This document shows positions 26,607 through 34,961 of a DNA stretch of 59,571 nt, piece by piece. A program made the translations under genes and the position numbers. The DNA is taken from NCBI GenBank assembly GCA_964539825.1, contig CAZIKF010000031.1:1-59571 (forward strand), given 5' to 3'. The notes beneath the pieces were generated by a model that searched no databases, was not told the DNA's origin, and was given only the letters and a program-made list of their open reading frames with translations. Origin of the DNA: CAZIKF01 sp964539825 (lineage in GTDB: Bacteria > Muiribacteriota > UBA6191). Numbering within the stretch: the first letter of the stretch is position 1; each line of letters opens with the position of its first letter.

Positions 26607-27785
26607 TTATTCTAATCCTCGTCTTTTGATCTCCTGGCGCAGCAACCTCAGATCTCTGCTCATCTGATCCCCCATGGCGGTGTTTTCCTCGGCTCTTCTT
26701 ACCAGGTAGGGCATGACCGATCCTACCGGTCCATAAGGGAGATATTTACAAGAATTAAAACCACTTTTTGACAGGTTAAAAGTCAGGTGATCTCCCATTC
26801 CATAAAGCTGCGAGAAGAAAATATTAGGGTGATTTCTTTCGACTTTCAATTCTTCCATTTTCCTGACTAACAGCAGGGTACTCTCTTCATTATGAGTGGC
26901 GGCACATAAGCTAACTCGATCGAGGTTTTCCACACACAGACTCAGACACTCGTTATAATCACGATCCGTCGATTCTTTATCAGGTTGAATGGGATCTTCA
27001 TAGCCCATTTCTAAAGCCCTCTCTCTTTCTTTTTCCATATAAGCGCCCCGGACCGGTTTTAGTCCGATGAAGTAATCACCTACTCGTGCTCTCTCGTGCA
27101 TCTCTTTGAGGTAGGTAAGGCGATCATGGCGATAGAATTGGAGCGTGTGGTGAACACAAGGACCCTCTTGGTTAAATTCCACCATCATTTCCTCTGTCAG
27201 ATCATCGATAGCGGTCTGCATCCATGATTCTTCCGCATCAATGAACAGGCGTTTTTTGGCTCGATAGCTGGCTTCACAGATTCTGTGGACTCTCTCCCTT
27301 ACTTTCTCCCACTCCAACTTTTGCCCATCAGAGAGTGAATTTCCCGAGCTTACCAATTCCAGGATCTGAGCTGAGGCGATCCCCGTTGGTTTAAAGACTA
27401 CGAAGGGAATCTCATCTTTTCCTTCTGAGAATGAAATCATATGAAGAAGTTCTTCGCAGGTTCTTTCATATCCAGAAGGACTATGCTCTCCCTCAACGGC
27501 ATAATCAAGGCAGACACTCACCCCGAAAGAGGAAAGAGACTCAATGGTCTTCTCGCATTCGAGCAAGGTTCCTCCTCCGCAAAATTGAGAGTAGAGGGTA
27601 TTCTTCATCAGGAAACCTACCGGCAGGTTAAGGGAGAAAGCGATTCTCGCTGCCAGAAGACCTGCCTGATTGATAAGATGATTGTTCAGTAATCGAAAGA
27701 GGGAACAAGTACGTTTCAACTCCCGATTAGATCGAGCTTGAAAAGCTATTTCAGTATTTTCGAGGCTAAGAGATGGGTGATCCAT
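26607..27785 (-). CDS. Proline dehydrogenase
   Basis: Flavoenzyme oxidising proline to pyrroline-5-carboxylate, passing electrons to the quinone pool. The start is ATG 27785 (MDHPSLSLENTE), since the longer frame upstream has a Cys-rich tail unlike the family. Diagnostic motifs are LKPVRGAYMEKERERA, CAATHNEES, FFSQLYGMGDHLTFNL and YLPYGPVGSVMPYLVRRAEEN, in the order found in the PRODH barrel. It is a stand-alone PRODH of about 392 residues without the P5C dehydrogenase half of PutA. It is divergent from the ankyrin gene and not in an operon. Confidence 0.92.
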   Translation of the reverse strand: MDHPSLSLENTEIAFQARSNRELKRTCSLFRLLNNHLINQAGLLAARIAFSLNLPVGFLMKNTLYSQFCGGGTLLECEKTIESLSSFGVSVCLDYAVEGEHSPSGYERTCEELLHMISFSEGKDEIPFVVFKPTGIASAQILELVSSGNSLSDGQKLEWEKVRERVHRICEASYRAKKRLFIDAEESWMQTAIDDLTEEMMVEFNQEGPCVHHTLQFYRHDRLTYLKEMHERARVGDYFIGLKPVRGAYMEKERERALEMGYEDPIQPDKESTDRDYNECLSLCVENLDRVSLCAATHNEESTLLLVRKMEELKVERNHPNIFFSQLYGMGDHLTFNLSKSGFNSCKYLPYGPVGSVMPYLVRRAEENTAMGDQMSRDLRLLRQEIKRRGLE

Positions 27786-27856
27786 GGGTGAAAATGTATC
27801 ATTGCGGAGCCTATTGCAACAAACATATTTGTGCAACCGGGTCTAATGGACAGGAA

Positions 27857-29218
27857 ATGGAACAGGAGACCTTTAAAAGACGCCAGGCTAAAATTCTGGA
27901 ATCTTACTCAAGAAAAAAATACCAGGAAGTTACCTGGCTTTGTGCTTCCTTAAGAGAAGAAATAACAGATTCCGGTGACCCTGATCCTGTCTATCTGGGA
28001 TGGATTCGATCCTACCATTTTCAATCCCTGGTACTCAGTGGTGATGTGAAAGGGGCGTATGAACTCTACCATTTCTCAGATCCTTTTCCCTTTTCCATGC
28101 CGCAGCGTTCGCAACATTGGATGGATCAGGCAATGCGTAAAGTTTGCGCGAGTCTTGAGCATGTGGATGAATTACTTCGCTTCGGGCGCTTGGATCTCTC
28201 TTCACGAATCCAGAACTCAAGCAGGGAGTCAGTCGCAGAAGGCGCTCTGGAAATGTGTGAATTTCTCAGAGAGTTGGACCGTGAGGAGCTTAATTTTGAC
28301 TTTGTCATCCAGCTTTTTAACGAGCAGGGTGATATAGATCCAGGACACCAACAGAGCGCTTTTTCACATCTTTTACGTAATTTTGAGAAATCTCTGAGTG
28401 AAACAATTTCTGAAATACTCCTCAGTCTGATGCCTTCCTTGATTGATGAAATCGTCTCTAAAGGAGATCTTACCTCAGTGCAGGTAATGGTCGATCGATT
28501 AGAAACCCTCCTTGTTTCAGACCACTATCTAAGAAGGAGTCAGGAAAATGGGGACATGAGAGATCTTGCCCTGGCTGCCATGGGGACTGGAAATGTGGAT
28601 GCTTTTCGTGAGGCGATTCTCTCTGGTGCCCCACTGCGCTGGTATTCCGACGGCCAATGGAACTCCTTAATAGAATCCGCGCTTAAGAGCGAAGAATCAA
28701 AGTGCTTTCACCTTCTGCTGCGGTACAAGACTGACCTGCATGGCTCTTGTGGTGCCTGGAAAAGTCCAATTCATCTCGCGGCCTCCCTGGGCAGGGAAGC
28801 CATGACTTTTGCTTTGTTGGCCCATGGTGCGGCTCTGTATAGGAGTGACAAACAAGGGAGGGATGTACTCCATTTTGCGATTCTCTCGGGAAATACACGG
28901 CTGGTGAAGAGACTGCTTGAATCCGGCGCTAGCACCACACCATCGGGAATCAAGCTGTCGGGGCTGGCAGCGGCTATTGGAGGGAATCAACCTGAAATAT
29001 TGAGTTTACTCTTGAAACATGGTGCAGATCCAAGATTGGTGGATGGCGGAGCTCAATTTCTGGCCCTTCTGGCCATCAAAAAGGACGTTCCAGGCTGCCT
29101 TAAGATTCTTTTGTCTTACCCTTCAGGGGACGAAGATATTGACTATAATTACCTCTTGGCGATCGCTGAAAGCTCAGGCAGAGGTAAGTGTCTTCGAATT
29201 CTCAAGGAACACGGGTAA
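27857..29218 (+). CDS. Ankyrin-repeat protein
   Basis: The start is taken at ATG 27857 (MEQETFKRRQ), because residues before it overlap the divergent proline dehydrogenase start region and are Cys/His-rich without a family match. The N-terminal half (about 290 residues) is helical and unrecognised, with TPR-like spacing. Residues about 294-418 form ankyrin repeats: SPIHLAASLGREAMTFALLAHGA, then DVLHFAILSGNTRLVKRLLESGA, then LAAAIGGNQPEILSLLLKHGAD (each quoted in short form). No signal peptide is present, so it is likely cytoplasmic and mediates protein binding. Its partner is unknown. Confidence 0.85.
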   Translation: MEQETFKRRQAKILESYSRKKYQEVTWLCASLREEITDSGDPDPVYLGWIRSYHFQSLVLSGDVKGAYELYHFSDPFPFSMPQRSQHWMDQAMRKVCASLEHVDELLRFGRLDLSSRIQNSSRESVAEGALEMCEFLRELDREELNFDFVIQLFNEQGDIDPGHQQSAFSHLLRNFEKSLSETISEILLSLMPSLIDEIVSKGDLTSVQVMVDRLETLLVSDHYLRRSQENGDMRDLALAAMGTGNVDAFREAILSGAPLRWYSDGQWNSLIESALKSEESKCFHLLLRYKTDLHGSCGAWKSPIHLAASLGREAMTFALLAHGAALYRSDKQGRDVLHFAILSGNTRLVKRLLESGASTTPSGIKLSGLAAAIGGNQPEILSLLLKHGADPRLVDGGAQFLALLAIKKDVPGCLKILLSYPSGDEDIDYNYLLAIAESSGRGKCLRILKEHG

Positions 29219-29265
29219 CAAGAAAACCTCCAGTGGAGATCGTGAACAGGCTCTTTAGACGATCT

Positions 29266-30225
29266 TTATGGGGATCTTAGATTTTCCTGACTCTCCACGT
29301 GTTCAATAAGCCTGCGCAAACTTGAAATATACATGGGTAGTAGATGGAATTCCCCGAATCCCGAACCTTTATTTCCAACCGAACCCGATTTTTTCTCTTC
29401 GAGTTTATCCCATAATTTCTTGGCTTTTTTGGAAGTGCCGGGATCACCAATTTCTGTTTGTTCCGACTCCTTCTCCTGCCAGGTATAGTTTTGACCATCA
29501 AATTGGAGCCAGTCGCCAAAATGGCGAAAATACTTTTGCCAGGGAGGTAGAAGACTAACGAGGTCGTATTTATGGGTGACGCGAAGTAGCGGAACGTGTC
29601 CGAAGACTTCGATTCCTTCTTTATCCGTGACACGCGGTTGACCGAAGGTGACCACCCGCTCAACAGGAAAGCCCATATCCGCCAGGTACATGGCCATGAT
29701 TAAACCCACTGCTCCGCCCATGGAATGACCCGTGATAATTGTTTTATATTCATCTCTCAGGCGGAAGACTACACGCCAGACAAGTTCTCTGGCGGCTTTG
29801 TAAAAACCAGAATGCAGTTTGATCTGTAAAAAGAAGTCCTTGGCCTTCCAGAACTTGGCATCGATTAGTAGGTTTTCCCAGTTGGCGGTTCCTCGAATCG
29901 CAACGGTTTGGGTCAGGGTCTTCTCGTCATAAATGATAAAGAATTTAATTTTTGCCGGGTCGGTTACCACAATTTCAGCATTTGGGTATTTTTCACGAAT
30001 TTGTTCATCCGACCTATACGCCAATTGAGACAAGAGGGCATAGTGCAGAATCTCTTCAAAGAATTCGCGGTCAACATTGGCACTGGTTGAAGAATAGCCA
30101 GGTGAATGAGAGGCGGCGGACTCCAACTCTATGAAACCTGGTTTGGACGCCCCTGTAAGAGAGAATAGGCTCAGAAATAATAGGGTATAAATAAACCGAG
30201 AAAGATAGGGTTTAACTGGTCTCAT
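29266..30225 (-). CDS. Class 3 lipase, exported
   Basis: An alpha/beta-hydrolase of the fungal-lipase (class 3) type with an N-terminal signal peptide (hydrophobic 11-26, cleavage near TGA-SK). The catalytic triad can be placed as Ser168 in TGHSMGGAVG, Asp221 in HKYDLVSLLPP and His235 in YFRHFGD, and the oxyanion region VAIRGTANW and FGQPRVTD match the family. Probably a periplasmic or secreted lipid esterase. It overlaps the upstream rarD-like gene by 14 bp, so the two are co-transcribed. It converges with the ankyrin gene. Confidence 0.9.
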   Translation of the reverse strand: MRPVKPYLSRFIYTLLFLSLFSLTGASKPGFIELESAASHSPGYSSTSANVDREFFEEILHYALLSQLAYRSDEQIREKYPNAEIVVTDPAKIKFFIIYDEKTLTQTVAIRGTANWENLLIDAKFWKAKDFFLQIKLHSGFYKAARELVWRVVFRLRDEYKTIITGHSMGGAVGLIMAMYLADMGFPVERVVTFGQPRVTDKEGIEVFGHVPLLRVTHKYDLVSLLPPWQKYFRHFGDWLQFDGQNYTWQEKESEQTEIGDPGTSKKAKKLWDKLEEKKSGSVGNKGSGFGEFHLLPMYISSLRRLIEHVESQENLRSP

Positions 30226-31159
30226 GTTCTGGATCTGACGATTTCAGGGGATTCTTAAGAGCTTCTACGGTTACGAGGGCAGAATGTTTCCCAATGAGGC
30301 CTCTTGCCTGGTCGGAGACATATAGGATCAGACCAAGCCAAATCATGGAAAAACCCATCAAATGATCGGTTGAAAAGACTTCCTCATACACCAAAACCCC
30401 GATAAGGAACTGCAGGATGGGAGCTATGTACTGCATGAGTCCCAGGGAGGCCAACCTCATTCGTGTAGCCGCGTGGGCAAACCACCACAGCGGGAGGGCA
30501 GTAGCCAAACCACATCCAACGAGCAGTAAATCCATCGAATATCCCCCGTTTAGAAACCTAAGTGAGTTCTGCGTATGCAAATAAACCAGGTAAGAAAGTG
30601 TGGGTAATAGCAGGAAAAAGGTCTCGATAAAGAGACCCCCGAGGGATGAGATTTTAGTCGTCTTCCGAACGAGGGAATAAATGGAAAAGGTGAAAGCCAG
30701 CCACAGTCCGATCCATGGAATCTGACCCAGGCTTAGAGTCAGCCACACAACTCCAATTGATGCGATGAAAATAGCGGCCTTTTGGAGCTTTTTAAGCCTT
30801 TCTTTGAGGACAAAGACCCCTATGGAGGCCATGACCAGGGGTGAAATGAAGTAACCAAGGCTTGCGTCGACAATGTGTCCTGACTGAACAGCCCAAATGT
30901 AAACCAGCCAATTGGAACCTATACAGGAACCACTCAGTATCAATCGCTTCCAGACTTGTGGCTTCAGTTCCCGAACTATTCTTAGCAGGGTACCGTCGAA
31001 GAATAATAGAGCGGCCACAAAAGCAAAGCCCCAAATGATTCGATGACAGAGAACTTCAAGAGAATCAACATTTGGAAATTGCTTCCAATAGATGGGGAGC
31101 ACTCCCCAGAGGGAGTAGGCACAAAGTCCATATAGGAATCCGGTGAACTCCTTGTTCAT
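30212..31159 (-). CDS. rarD: EamA-family transporter, RarD-like
   Basis: A 315-residue inner-membrane protein of the drug/metabolite transporter superfamily with about ten hydrophobic segments in two EamA halves. The opening GFLYGLCAYSLWGVLPIYWK and the SCIGSNWLVYIWAV and SLGYFISPLV segments are characteristic of RarD. The substrate is unknown; RarD was named from chloramphenicol resistance, and related proteins export amino acids or other metabolites. It is the first gene of a two-gene minus-strand unit with the lipase. Confidence 0.9.
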   Translation of the reverse strand: MNKEFTGFLYGLCAYSLWGVLPIYWKQFPNVDSLEVLCHRIIWGFAFVAALLFFDGTLLRIVRELKPQVWKRLILSGSCIGSNWLVYIWAVQSGHIVDASLGYFISPLVMASIGVFVLKERLKKLQKAAIFIASIGVVWLTLSLGQIPWIGLWLAFTFSIYSLVRKTTKISSLGGLFIETFFLLLPTLSYLVYLHTQNSLRFLNGGYSMDLLLVGCGLATALPLWWFAHAATRMRLASLGLMQYIAPILQFLIGVLVYEEVFSTDHLMGFSMIWLGLILYVSDQARGLIGKHSALVTVEALKNPLKSSDPEHETS

Positions 31160-31210
31160 TTGATTTTCTTATCTTCCAGGTCAGGGCTGTCTGAGACCTA
31201 TAAGGAAACA

Positions 31211-31219
31211 TGCTACAAT
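31211..31219 (+). promoter_or_regulatory. Extended -10 promoter for the thioesterase gene
   Basis: TGCTACAAT is an extended -10 element (TGnTACAAT) 30 bp before the ATG at 31250. No good -35 was seen, as is usual for extended -10 promoters. Confidence 0.45.
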
Positions 31220-31226
31220 CGGGTTG

Positions 31227-31247
31227 CCGTTTGCTTTTAGGTATAGC
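31227..31247. repeat. Tail remnant of the dispersed multi-palindrome element
   Basis: CCGTTTGCTTTT-A-GGTATAG here matches the tail of the copy at 35494-35513 in all but one base. The body of the element is absent, so this is either a relic or independent use of the tail. Confidence 0.45.
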
Positions 31248-31249
31248 TG

Positions 31250-31813
31250 ATGAATCTCTATTTTCGACTAATCCTGGTCTTTTTTAGGAGCCTTTTCCAT
31301 TTAGGTACAGCCAGGATGTTTGATGTGTCCACGCTGCGTTTTCGAGTTTTACCCACAGACTTGGATACAAACCTTCACATGAGCAATAGTATATACCTCA
31401 GTATTATGGATCTGAGCCGCCTGGATCTGATTACCCGACTTGGTTTTGTAAAGCACGTTTTTCTAAGTGGCTGGCAACCCATGATTGGTAATGCCTATGT
31501 ACGTTTTCGCAGGGGATTGACACCGTTCCGGGCCTACGAAGTTGAATCAAAACTCGTTAGCTGGGATGAAAAGTGGGTGTATATAGAACAAAAATTTGTC
31601 TCCCGCGGAAAGACCGTTGCCCAGGGTTATGTAAAGGGATTGTTTTGTATAAAAGGGAAGCCCATTCCCATAAGCCAGGTGATTGAAACCATGGGATGGG
31701 AGGTCGAAGATCCCCCCCATCCTTCCTGGGTAGATCATATGAACGCACTAGACGACTCAGTCAGCCAGATGAACAGCGAAACCACTCTCCCAAATCTTCA
31801 CACCGTAGATTGA
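31250..31813 (+). CDS. 4HBT/hotdog-fold acyl-CoA thioesterase family protein
   Basis: A 187-residue hotdog-fold protein. The motif TDLDTNLHMSNSIYL (residues 36-50) has the Asp and the N-x-H-M-x-N-x-x-Y pattern of 4HBT-type thioesterases and of the THEM6-like subfamily that keeps a hydrophobic N-terminal segment (here 1-18). It probably hydrolyses acyl-CoA thioesters or binds acyl chains at the membrane. No Shine-Dalgarno is obvious before ATG 31250. It converges with mobA, with a CTTGA-loop hairpin in the gap. Confidence 0.85.
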   Translation: MNLYFRLILVFFRSLFHLGTARMFDVSTLRFRVLPTDLDTNLHMSNSIYLSIMDLSRLDLITRLGFVKHVFLSGWQPMIGNAYVRFRRGLTPFRAYEVESKLVSWDEKWVYIEQKFVSRGKTVAQGYVKGLFCIKGKPIPISQVIETMGWEVEDPPHPSWVDHMNALDDSVSQMNSETTLPNLHTVD

Positions 31814-31833
31814 TCCAGCTATCCACATGACCC

Positions 31834-31867
31834 AGGACATCCCGCGACTTGATCGCGGGACCCATCC
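31834..31867. repeat. Short palindrome with CTTGA loop, copy 2
   Basis: A perfect 8-bp stem (31840-31847 with 31853-31860) with loop CTTGA (31848-31852) and flanks acat...cccatcc. It sits between the convergent thioesterase and mobA genes, where it could also act as a transcription barrier. Confidence 0.65.
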
Positions 31868-31868
31868 A

Positions 31869-32447
31869 TCACTGTCCTTTCTTCTCGAACTGAGCAAGGT
31901 CTTCAACTGTGTTGATATTGGTAAATGCTCGGAGGTGATCAGACCCAAAGCTAACCACGCGGCAGCCTTCCATCTGAGAAAGCTCTTGGAGTCTTAGCTG
32001 CTTATGTTGAATTCTTTCTTTAATTCCCTGCAGGCATTCTTTGGAATAGAAAGCGCATAAAGGATGGAAGCGATCTGTATGAGGTAGGATCAGCCTGGTG
32101 TTTGCGTCGCGTAATACCTGGAGTTTTTCAATCACCTCCGGGGTGATTCCCGGCATATCCGCACCCACCACAAGGACCCAGGGATATTTCGCATGAATTA
32201 GAGCCTGCTCGATTCCAAAGAGGGGGGTATGTTTTTCATAGGGTTCATAGACAATGGGAATGTCCAGAAATTGGTACTTACCAGGAACATTCCATTTGGT
32301 CACCAGGAAAATATCTTCGCTGGATTTTCTCAGCTTCTGGTGAACATGCTGCAGGATGGGTCTGCCTGACAGTAGGGTCAGGGTTTTATCAGATCCGAAT
32401 CTGCGAGAGCGCCCACCGCACAGGATCGCGATGGAAAATCCCTGCAT
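31869..32447 (-). CDS. mobA: Molybdenum cofactor guanylyltransferase
   Basis: MobA attaches GMP to molybdopterin to make the bis-MGD cofactor. The N-terminal nucleotide-binding loop LCGGRSRRFGSDK (residues 9-21), followed by GRPILQHV, and the acidic VVGADMPGITPEV (D near residue 97) match the family, as does the length (192). The C-terminal NINTVEDLAQFE is the usual MobA end. It lies 5 bp after the MerR-like gene on the minus strand. No other molybdopterin gene is in the window, and the related CofC/MobA-like cytidylyltransferases are an alternative. Confidence 0.88.
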   Translation of the reverse strand: MQGFSIAILCGGRSRRFGSDKTLTLLSGRPILQHVHQKLRKSSEDIFLVTKWNVPGKYQFLDIPIVYEPYEKHTPLFGIEQALIHAKYPWVLVVGADMPGITPEVIEKLQVLRDANTRLILPHTDRFHPLCAFYSKECLQGIKERIQHKQLRLQELSQMEGCRVVSFGSDHLRAFTNINTVEDLAQFEKKGQ

Positions 32448-32452
32448 GGAAC

Positions 32453-32938
32453 TCAGCCTTCAATCAGTTTCTTTAGACGCTTTAGTTCCTGACCAAATTC
32501 ACCGGGATTATTCTCATTTTTATCCATACGCTTCTCAAGTTTCTGTATGGATTTCTCTATGTCTCCAAGGCGAAGTTCCATGGTAGATACACGTTCCAGC
32601 AGAGGAATCTGGGAACCAGGTTTCTTCTTTGGTGCTGCTTTTCCTTTTTTTGGACTCACAGTCATAACTTTAACCTCAGGGGCTTTTACTTCCGGGTACT
32701 TTTTTGAGAGACGGACCAGAATCTGCTCATGGTTCTTTCGGGAAGATACCAGCTTTCGAATGTATTGGAAAACCGATAGAGAATTTGGGGTGAAACGGTA
32801 GGATCTGCCTTCCTTGTCAAAAGGAATATAAGGATCGTAATCACGAATATAGCGCAACACCGTATTCGTGCTCATCCCAAGCTCACTTCCCACCTGGTAA
32901 ACGTTCATCGTGATTTCTTCAGGGTTCTTATTTTCCAT
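32453..32938 (-). CDS. MerR-like DNA-binding protein with C-terminal coiled coil
   Basis: The start is ATG 32938 (MENKNPEEITMNVYQVG); an in-frame ATG at 32965 falls inside a terminator-like hairpin. Residues about 11-75 form a MerR-type winged helix (VYQVGSELGMSTNTVLRYIRDY, quoted in part, then a YRFTPNSLSVFQYIRKL wing). A Lys/Pro-rich linker follows, and then heptads (LLERVSTMELRLGDIEKS and on) predicting a coiled coil at about 120-160. No sensor domain or Cys pair is present, so it probably acts as a structural or constitutive regulator. It is in a two-gene unit with mobA. Confidence 0.82.
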   Translation of the reverse strand: MENKNPEEITMNVYQVGSELGMSTNTVLRYIRDYDPYIPFDKEGRSYRFTPNSLSVFQYIRKLVSSRKNHEQILVRLSKKYPEVKAPEVKVMTVSPKKGKAAPKKKPGSQIPLLERVSTMELRLGDIEKSIQKLEKRMDKNENNPGEFGQELKRLKKLIEG

Positions 32939-32953
32939 GCCTTGAATTATATC

Positions 32954-32974
32954 AAAAAACCGCATTATATGCGG
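32954..32974 (-). terminator. Terminator-like hairpin before the MerR-like gene
   Basis: On the minus strand a perfect 6-bp stem CCGCAT/ATGCGG with a 3-nt loop (32960-32974) runs into T6 (32954-32959), 15 nt before ATG 32938. TATAAT occurs inside the hairpin (32964-32969), so promoter and hairpin may overlap. It may act as an attenuator. Confidence 0.5.
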
Positions 32975-33002
32975 CCTGTAGGTCTAGTCCCAGAGGAATA
33001 TA

Positions 33003-33030
33003 TTCACATTTGCTCCAATTTGGGTAGAAT
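33003..33030 (+). promoter_or_regulatory. Promoter for proC
   Basis: TTCACA (33003-33008), a 16-nt spacer and TAGAAT (33025-33030) lie 25 bp before the proC ATG at 33055, which itself follows GGAGG by a normal spacing. Confidence 0.55.
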
Positions 33031-33054
33031 GATGGTTGGTTGATCGGAGGAACT

Positions 33055-33906
33055 ATGGATTCTGGTACACAAAACCCACGGCAAGAGGACTTCTCGCCTA
33101 TTGCGATCCTGGGAGGGGGCAATATAGGCACTGCCATCGCCAGGGGCCTGGTTGCTTCAGGTAAGTGCTCACCGCAAAGTATCACAATAACCCGCCGTGA
33201 CCTCACACCCATTCAGTCACTGGGAGATCTGGGTGTTCGCCTGATTAGCGATAACGTACAAGCGGTTCGAGACGCAAAAATTATAATCTTGGCGGTTCGG
33301 CCTCTTCAGCTATCTTCCTTGATCGAAGGAATTAAAGAAGTCCTGGATTCCTCACACCATCTGGTTTTGTCGGTTGCCTCCGGTGTAAGTATAGAAGAAA
33401 CATCAAGGTTGATTGGTACAAAGATTCCCGTGGTCAGGGTAATGCCAAGTACAGCCATCGCTGTTAGAGAATCCATGACTTGCCTGGCAGCGAAGGCTGA
33501 GCACAAAGAGGCACTTGAGATTTCGAAGAATATTTTTTCCGCTCTTGGGAAAACACAGGTCATCGAAGAGGAGTTTTTTTCTTCCGCAACCTCCCTGTGT
33601 GCCTGCGGTACGGCGTTTTTTCTCAGAGCCATACGAGCAGCGTCACAAGGTGGGATTGAAATAGGATTTCACTCGGAGGAAGCCATAATGATGGCAGCTC
33701 AAACCGCGAGGGGAGCGGCATCTCTACTTCTACAGACTAAGACTCATCCTGAGGAACAGATCGATAAAGTTACCACCCCCAGGGGGTGCACCATCGCCGG
33801 ACTCAATCGGATGGAACATGAGGGATTCAGTTCCGCTTTGATCAAAGGGATTGTGACCTCTGCGAAGATAGCGGACGAACTCTACATAAAAGAGGAAGAT
33901 AAGTGA
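33055..33906 (+). CDS. proC: Pyrroline-5-carboxylate reductase
   Basis: Last step of proline synthesis: NAD(P)H reduction of pyrroline-5-carboxylate. The start is ATG 33055, 5 nt after GGAGG. The dinucleotide-binding ILGGGNIGTAIARGL near residues 18-32, VVRVMPSTAIAV and the ProC signature TTPRGCTIAGLNRMEHEGF near the C-terminus are present. Length 283 is slightly longer than usual because of a 13-residue polar N-terminal extension. It is a single gene; the proline dehydrogenase at 26607-27785 runs the opposite reaction and is not linked to it. Confidence 0.95.
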   Translation: MDSGTQNPRQEDFSPIAILGGGNIGTAIARGLVASGKCSPQSITITRRDLTPIQSLGDLGVRLISDNVQAVRDAKIIILAVRPLQLSSLIEGIKEVLDSSHHLVLSVASGVSIEETSRLIGTKIPVVRVMPSTAIAVRESMTCLAAKAEHKEALEISKNIFSALGKTQVIEEEFFSSATSLCACGTAFFLRAIRAASQGGIEIGFHSEEAIMMAAQTARGAASLLLQTKTHPEEQIDKVTTPRGCTIAGLNRMEHEGFSSALIKGIVTSAKIADELYIKEEDK

Positions 33907-33995
33907 TTTTTTTTCACGAATCAAAGGAAGCAAAGTAGTATAAGAACCAGCGGAATGAAGAAGATATCCATAGAGTCTTTGAACGGAGCTATATC

Positions 33996-34880
33996 ATGAA
34001 AATATTCCTTCTCATAATCACACTCTGCACCTTAGCAATCCCAACTTTTTGCATTGAAGTCCATGGTCACCGTGGGGCTCGCGCAAAGCGTCCGGAGAAC
34101 ACCCTGGCGGCTTTCCGCCACGCGCTGAAAGTCGGCACCGATGTTTTGGAATTGGATCTTCTGGTCAGTAAAGACGGGGTTTTGATCGTCCACCACAATC
34201 CTAGAATCAACCGAAAACTCTGCGTGCGCAAGAAAGGTCTGCGTATCCCGGCCTTGATTCACCCGAACGGACCAGCCATTAACACACTGAGCCTGGAGGA
34301 GATCAAGAGTTACGACTGCGGCTCGAAAAGAAACTCCAAGTTTCCTGATCAGGTTCTCTTTCCCGGAGAAAGGATTCCCACTTTTGACGAAGTGGTCGCG
34401 CTTGTTAATGCTGAGGCTGCTGACCCCATGAAAGTGGGCTGGAATATTGAAATGAAGAGCAAGGCAAAAGAACCCCAATACGCACCGAAACCCAGGGAAT
34501 TTGCGAAAATGGTTCATTCAGCGATTATGAAGCATGGCCTGAAAGATCGCTGCATGGTTCAGTCTTTTGATTACCGTACCCTGCTTGCCATGAGGCTCAT
34601 AGACCCTCAGATTAAAACTTCAGCGCTGGTGTCAAAGAGAAGTCCCGATCCTTTTACTGTACTCAGAACTCTGAAACCCGATGTTTTATCAGTGAGAGCT
34701 GATCTTGTTTCCAGAAAACTCGTAATGCTCGCCCATTCCCAGGGAGTGGAAGTGGTACCTTGGACAGTCAATAAACCCAAAGATTGGGAGCAGGTACTTA
34801 GCCTGGGAATTGACGGAATCATCACCGACGATCCTGAAAGCCTCATAAGCTATTTAAAAGAAAGAAAGCAAAGAAAGTAG
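33996..34880 (+). CDS. Exported glycerophosphodiester phosphodiesterase
   Basis: A GDPD-family enzyme cleaving glycerophosphodiesters to glycerol-3-phosphate and an alcohol. It has an N-terminal signal peptide (MKIFLLIITLCTLAIPTFC) and then the family start VHGHRGARAKRPENTLAAF (residues 23-41), LELDLLVSKDGVLIVHHNP (53-71), WNIEMKSK and a C-terminal VVPWTVNKPKDWEQVLSLGIDGIITDDP (in parts). The metal ligands E and D of ELD and the two HR/HH sites are kept. Likely periplasmic phospholipid-headgroup scavenging. No glycerol-3-phosphate transporter gene is adjacent. Confidence 0.93.
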   Translation: MKIFLLIITLCTLAIPTFCIEVHGHRGARAKRPENTLAAFRHALKVGTDVLELDLLVSKDGVLIVHHNPRINRKLCVRKKGLRIPALIHPNGPAINTLSLEEIKSYDCGSKRNSKFPDQVLFPGERIPTFDEVVALVNAEAADPMKVGWNIEMKSKAKEPQYAPKPREFAKMVHSAIMKHGLKDRCMVQSFDYRTLLAMRLIDPQIKTSALVSKRSPDPFTVLRTLKPDVLSVRADLVSRKLVMLAHSQGVEVVPWTVNKPKDWEQVLSLGIDGIITDDPESLISYLKERKQRK

Positions 34881-34890
34881 TTCTATTTCA

Positions 34891-34918
34891 GGCATCTTCG
34901 GGCTTGACCCGGAGATCC
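34891..34918. repeat. Short palindrome with CTTGA loop, copy 3
   Basis: A 7-bp stem (34896-34902 with 34908-34914, one G-T pair) with loop CTTGA (34903-34907) and flanks ggcat...atccac, 15 bp after the GDPD stop. Stem bases differ from the other two copies while pairing is kept, which indicates selection or copying of a structured unit. Confidence 0.6.
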
Positions 34919-34961
34919 ACAAAGGTGTTGACTTGTACTGAACACAACACCTGGAGGAAAA

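Noticed and set aside
29219..29265. Terminator between the ankyrin and lipase genes
   Set aside because: A GATCGT/ACGATC inverted repeat is present, but the loop is 15 nt and there is no T-run on either strand.
26607..33906. Proline-utilisation operon formed by proline dehydrogenase and proC
   Set aside because: The genes are about 5 kb apart on opposite strands with unrelated genes between, and their reactions are opposed (catabolic versus biosynthetic).
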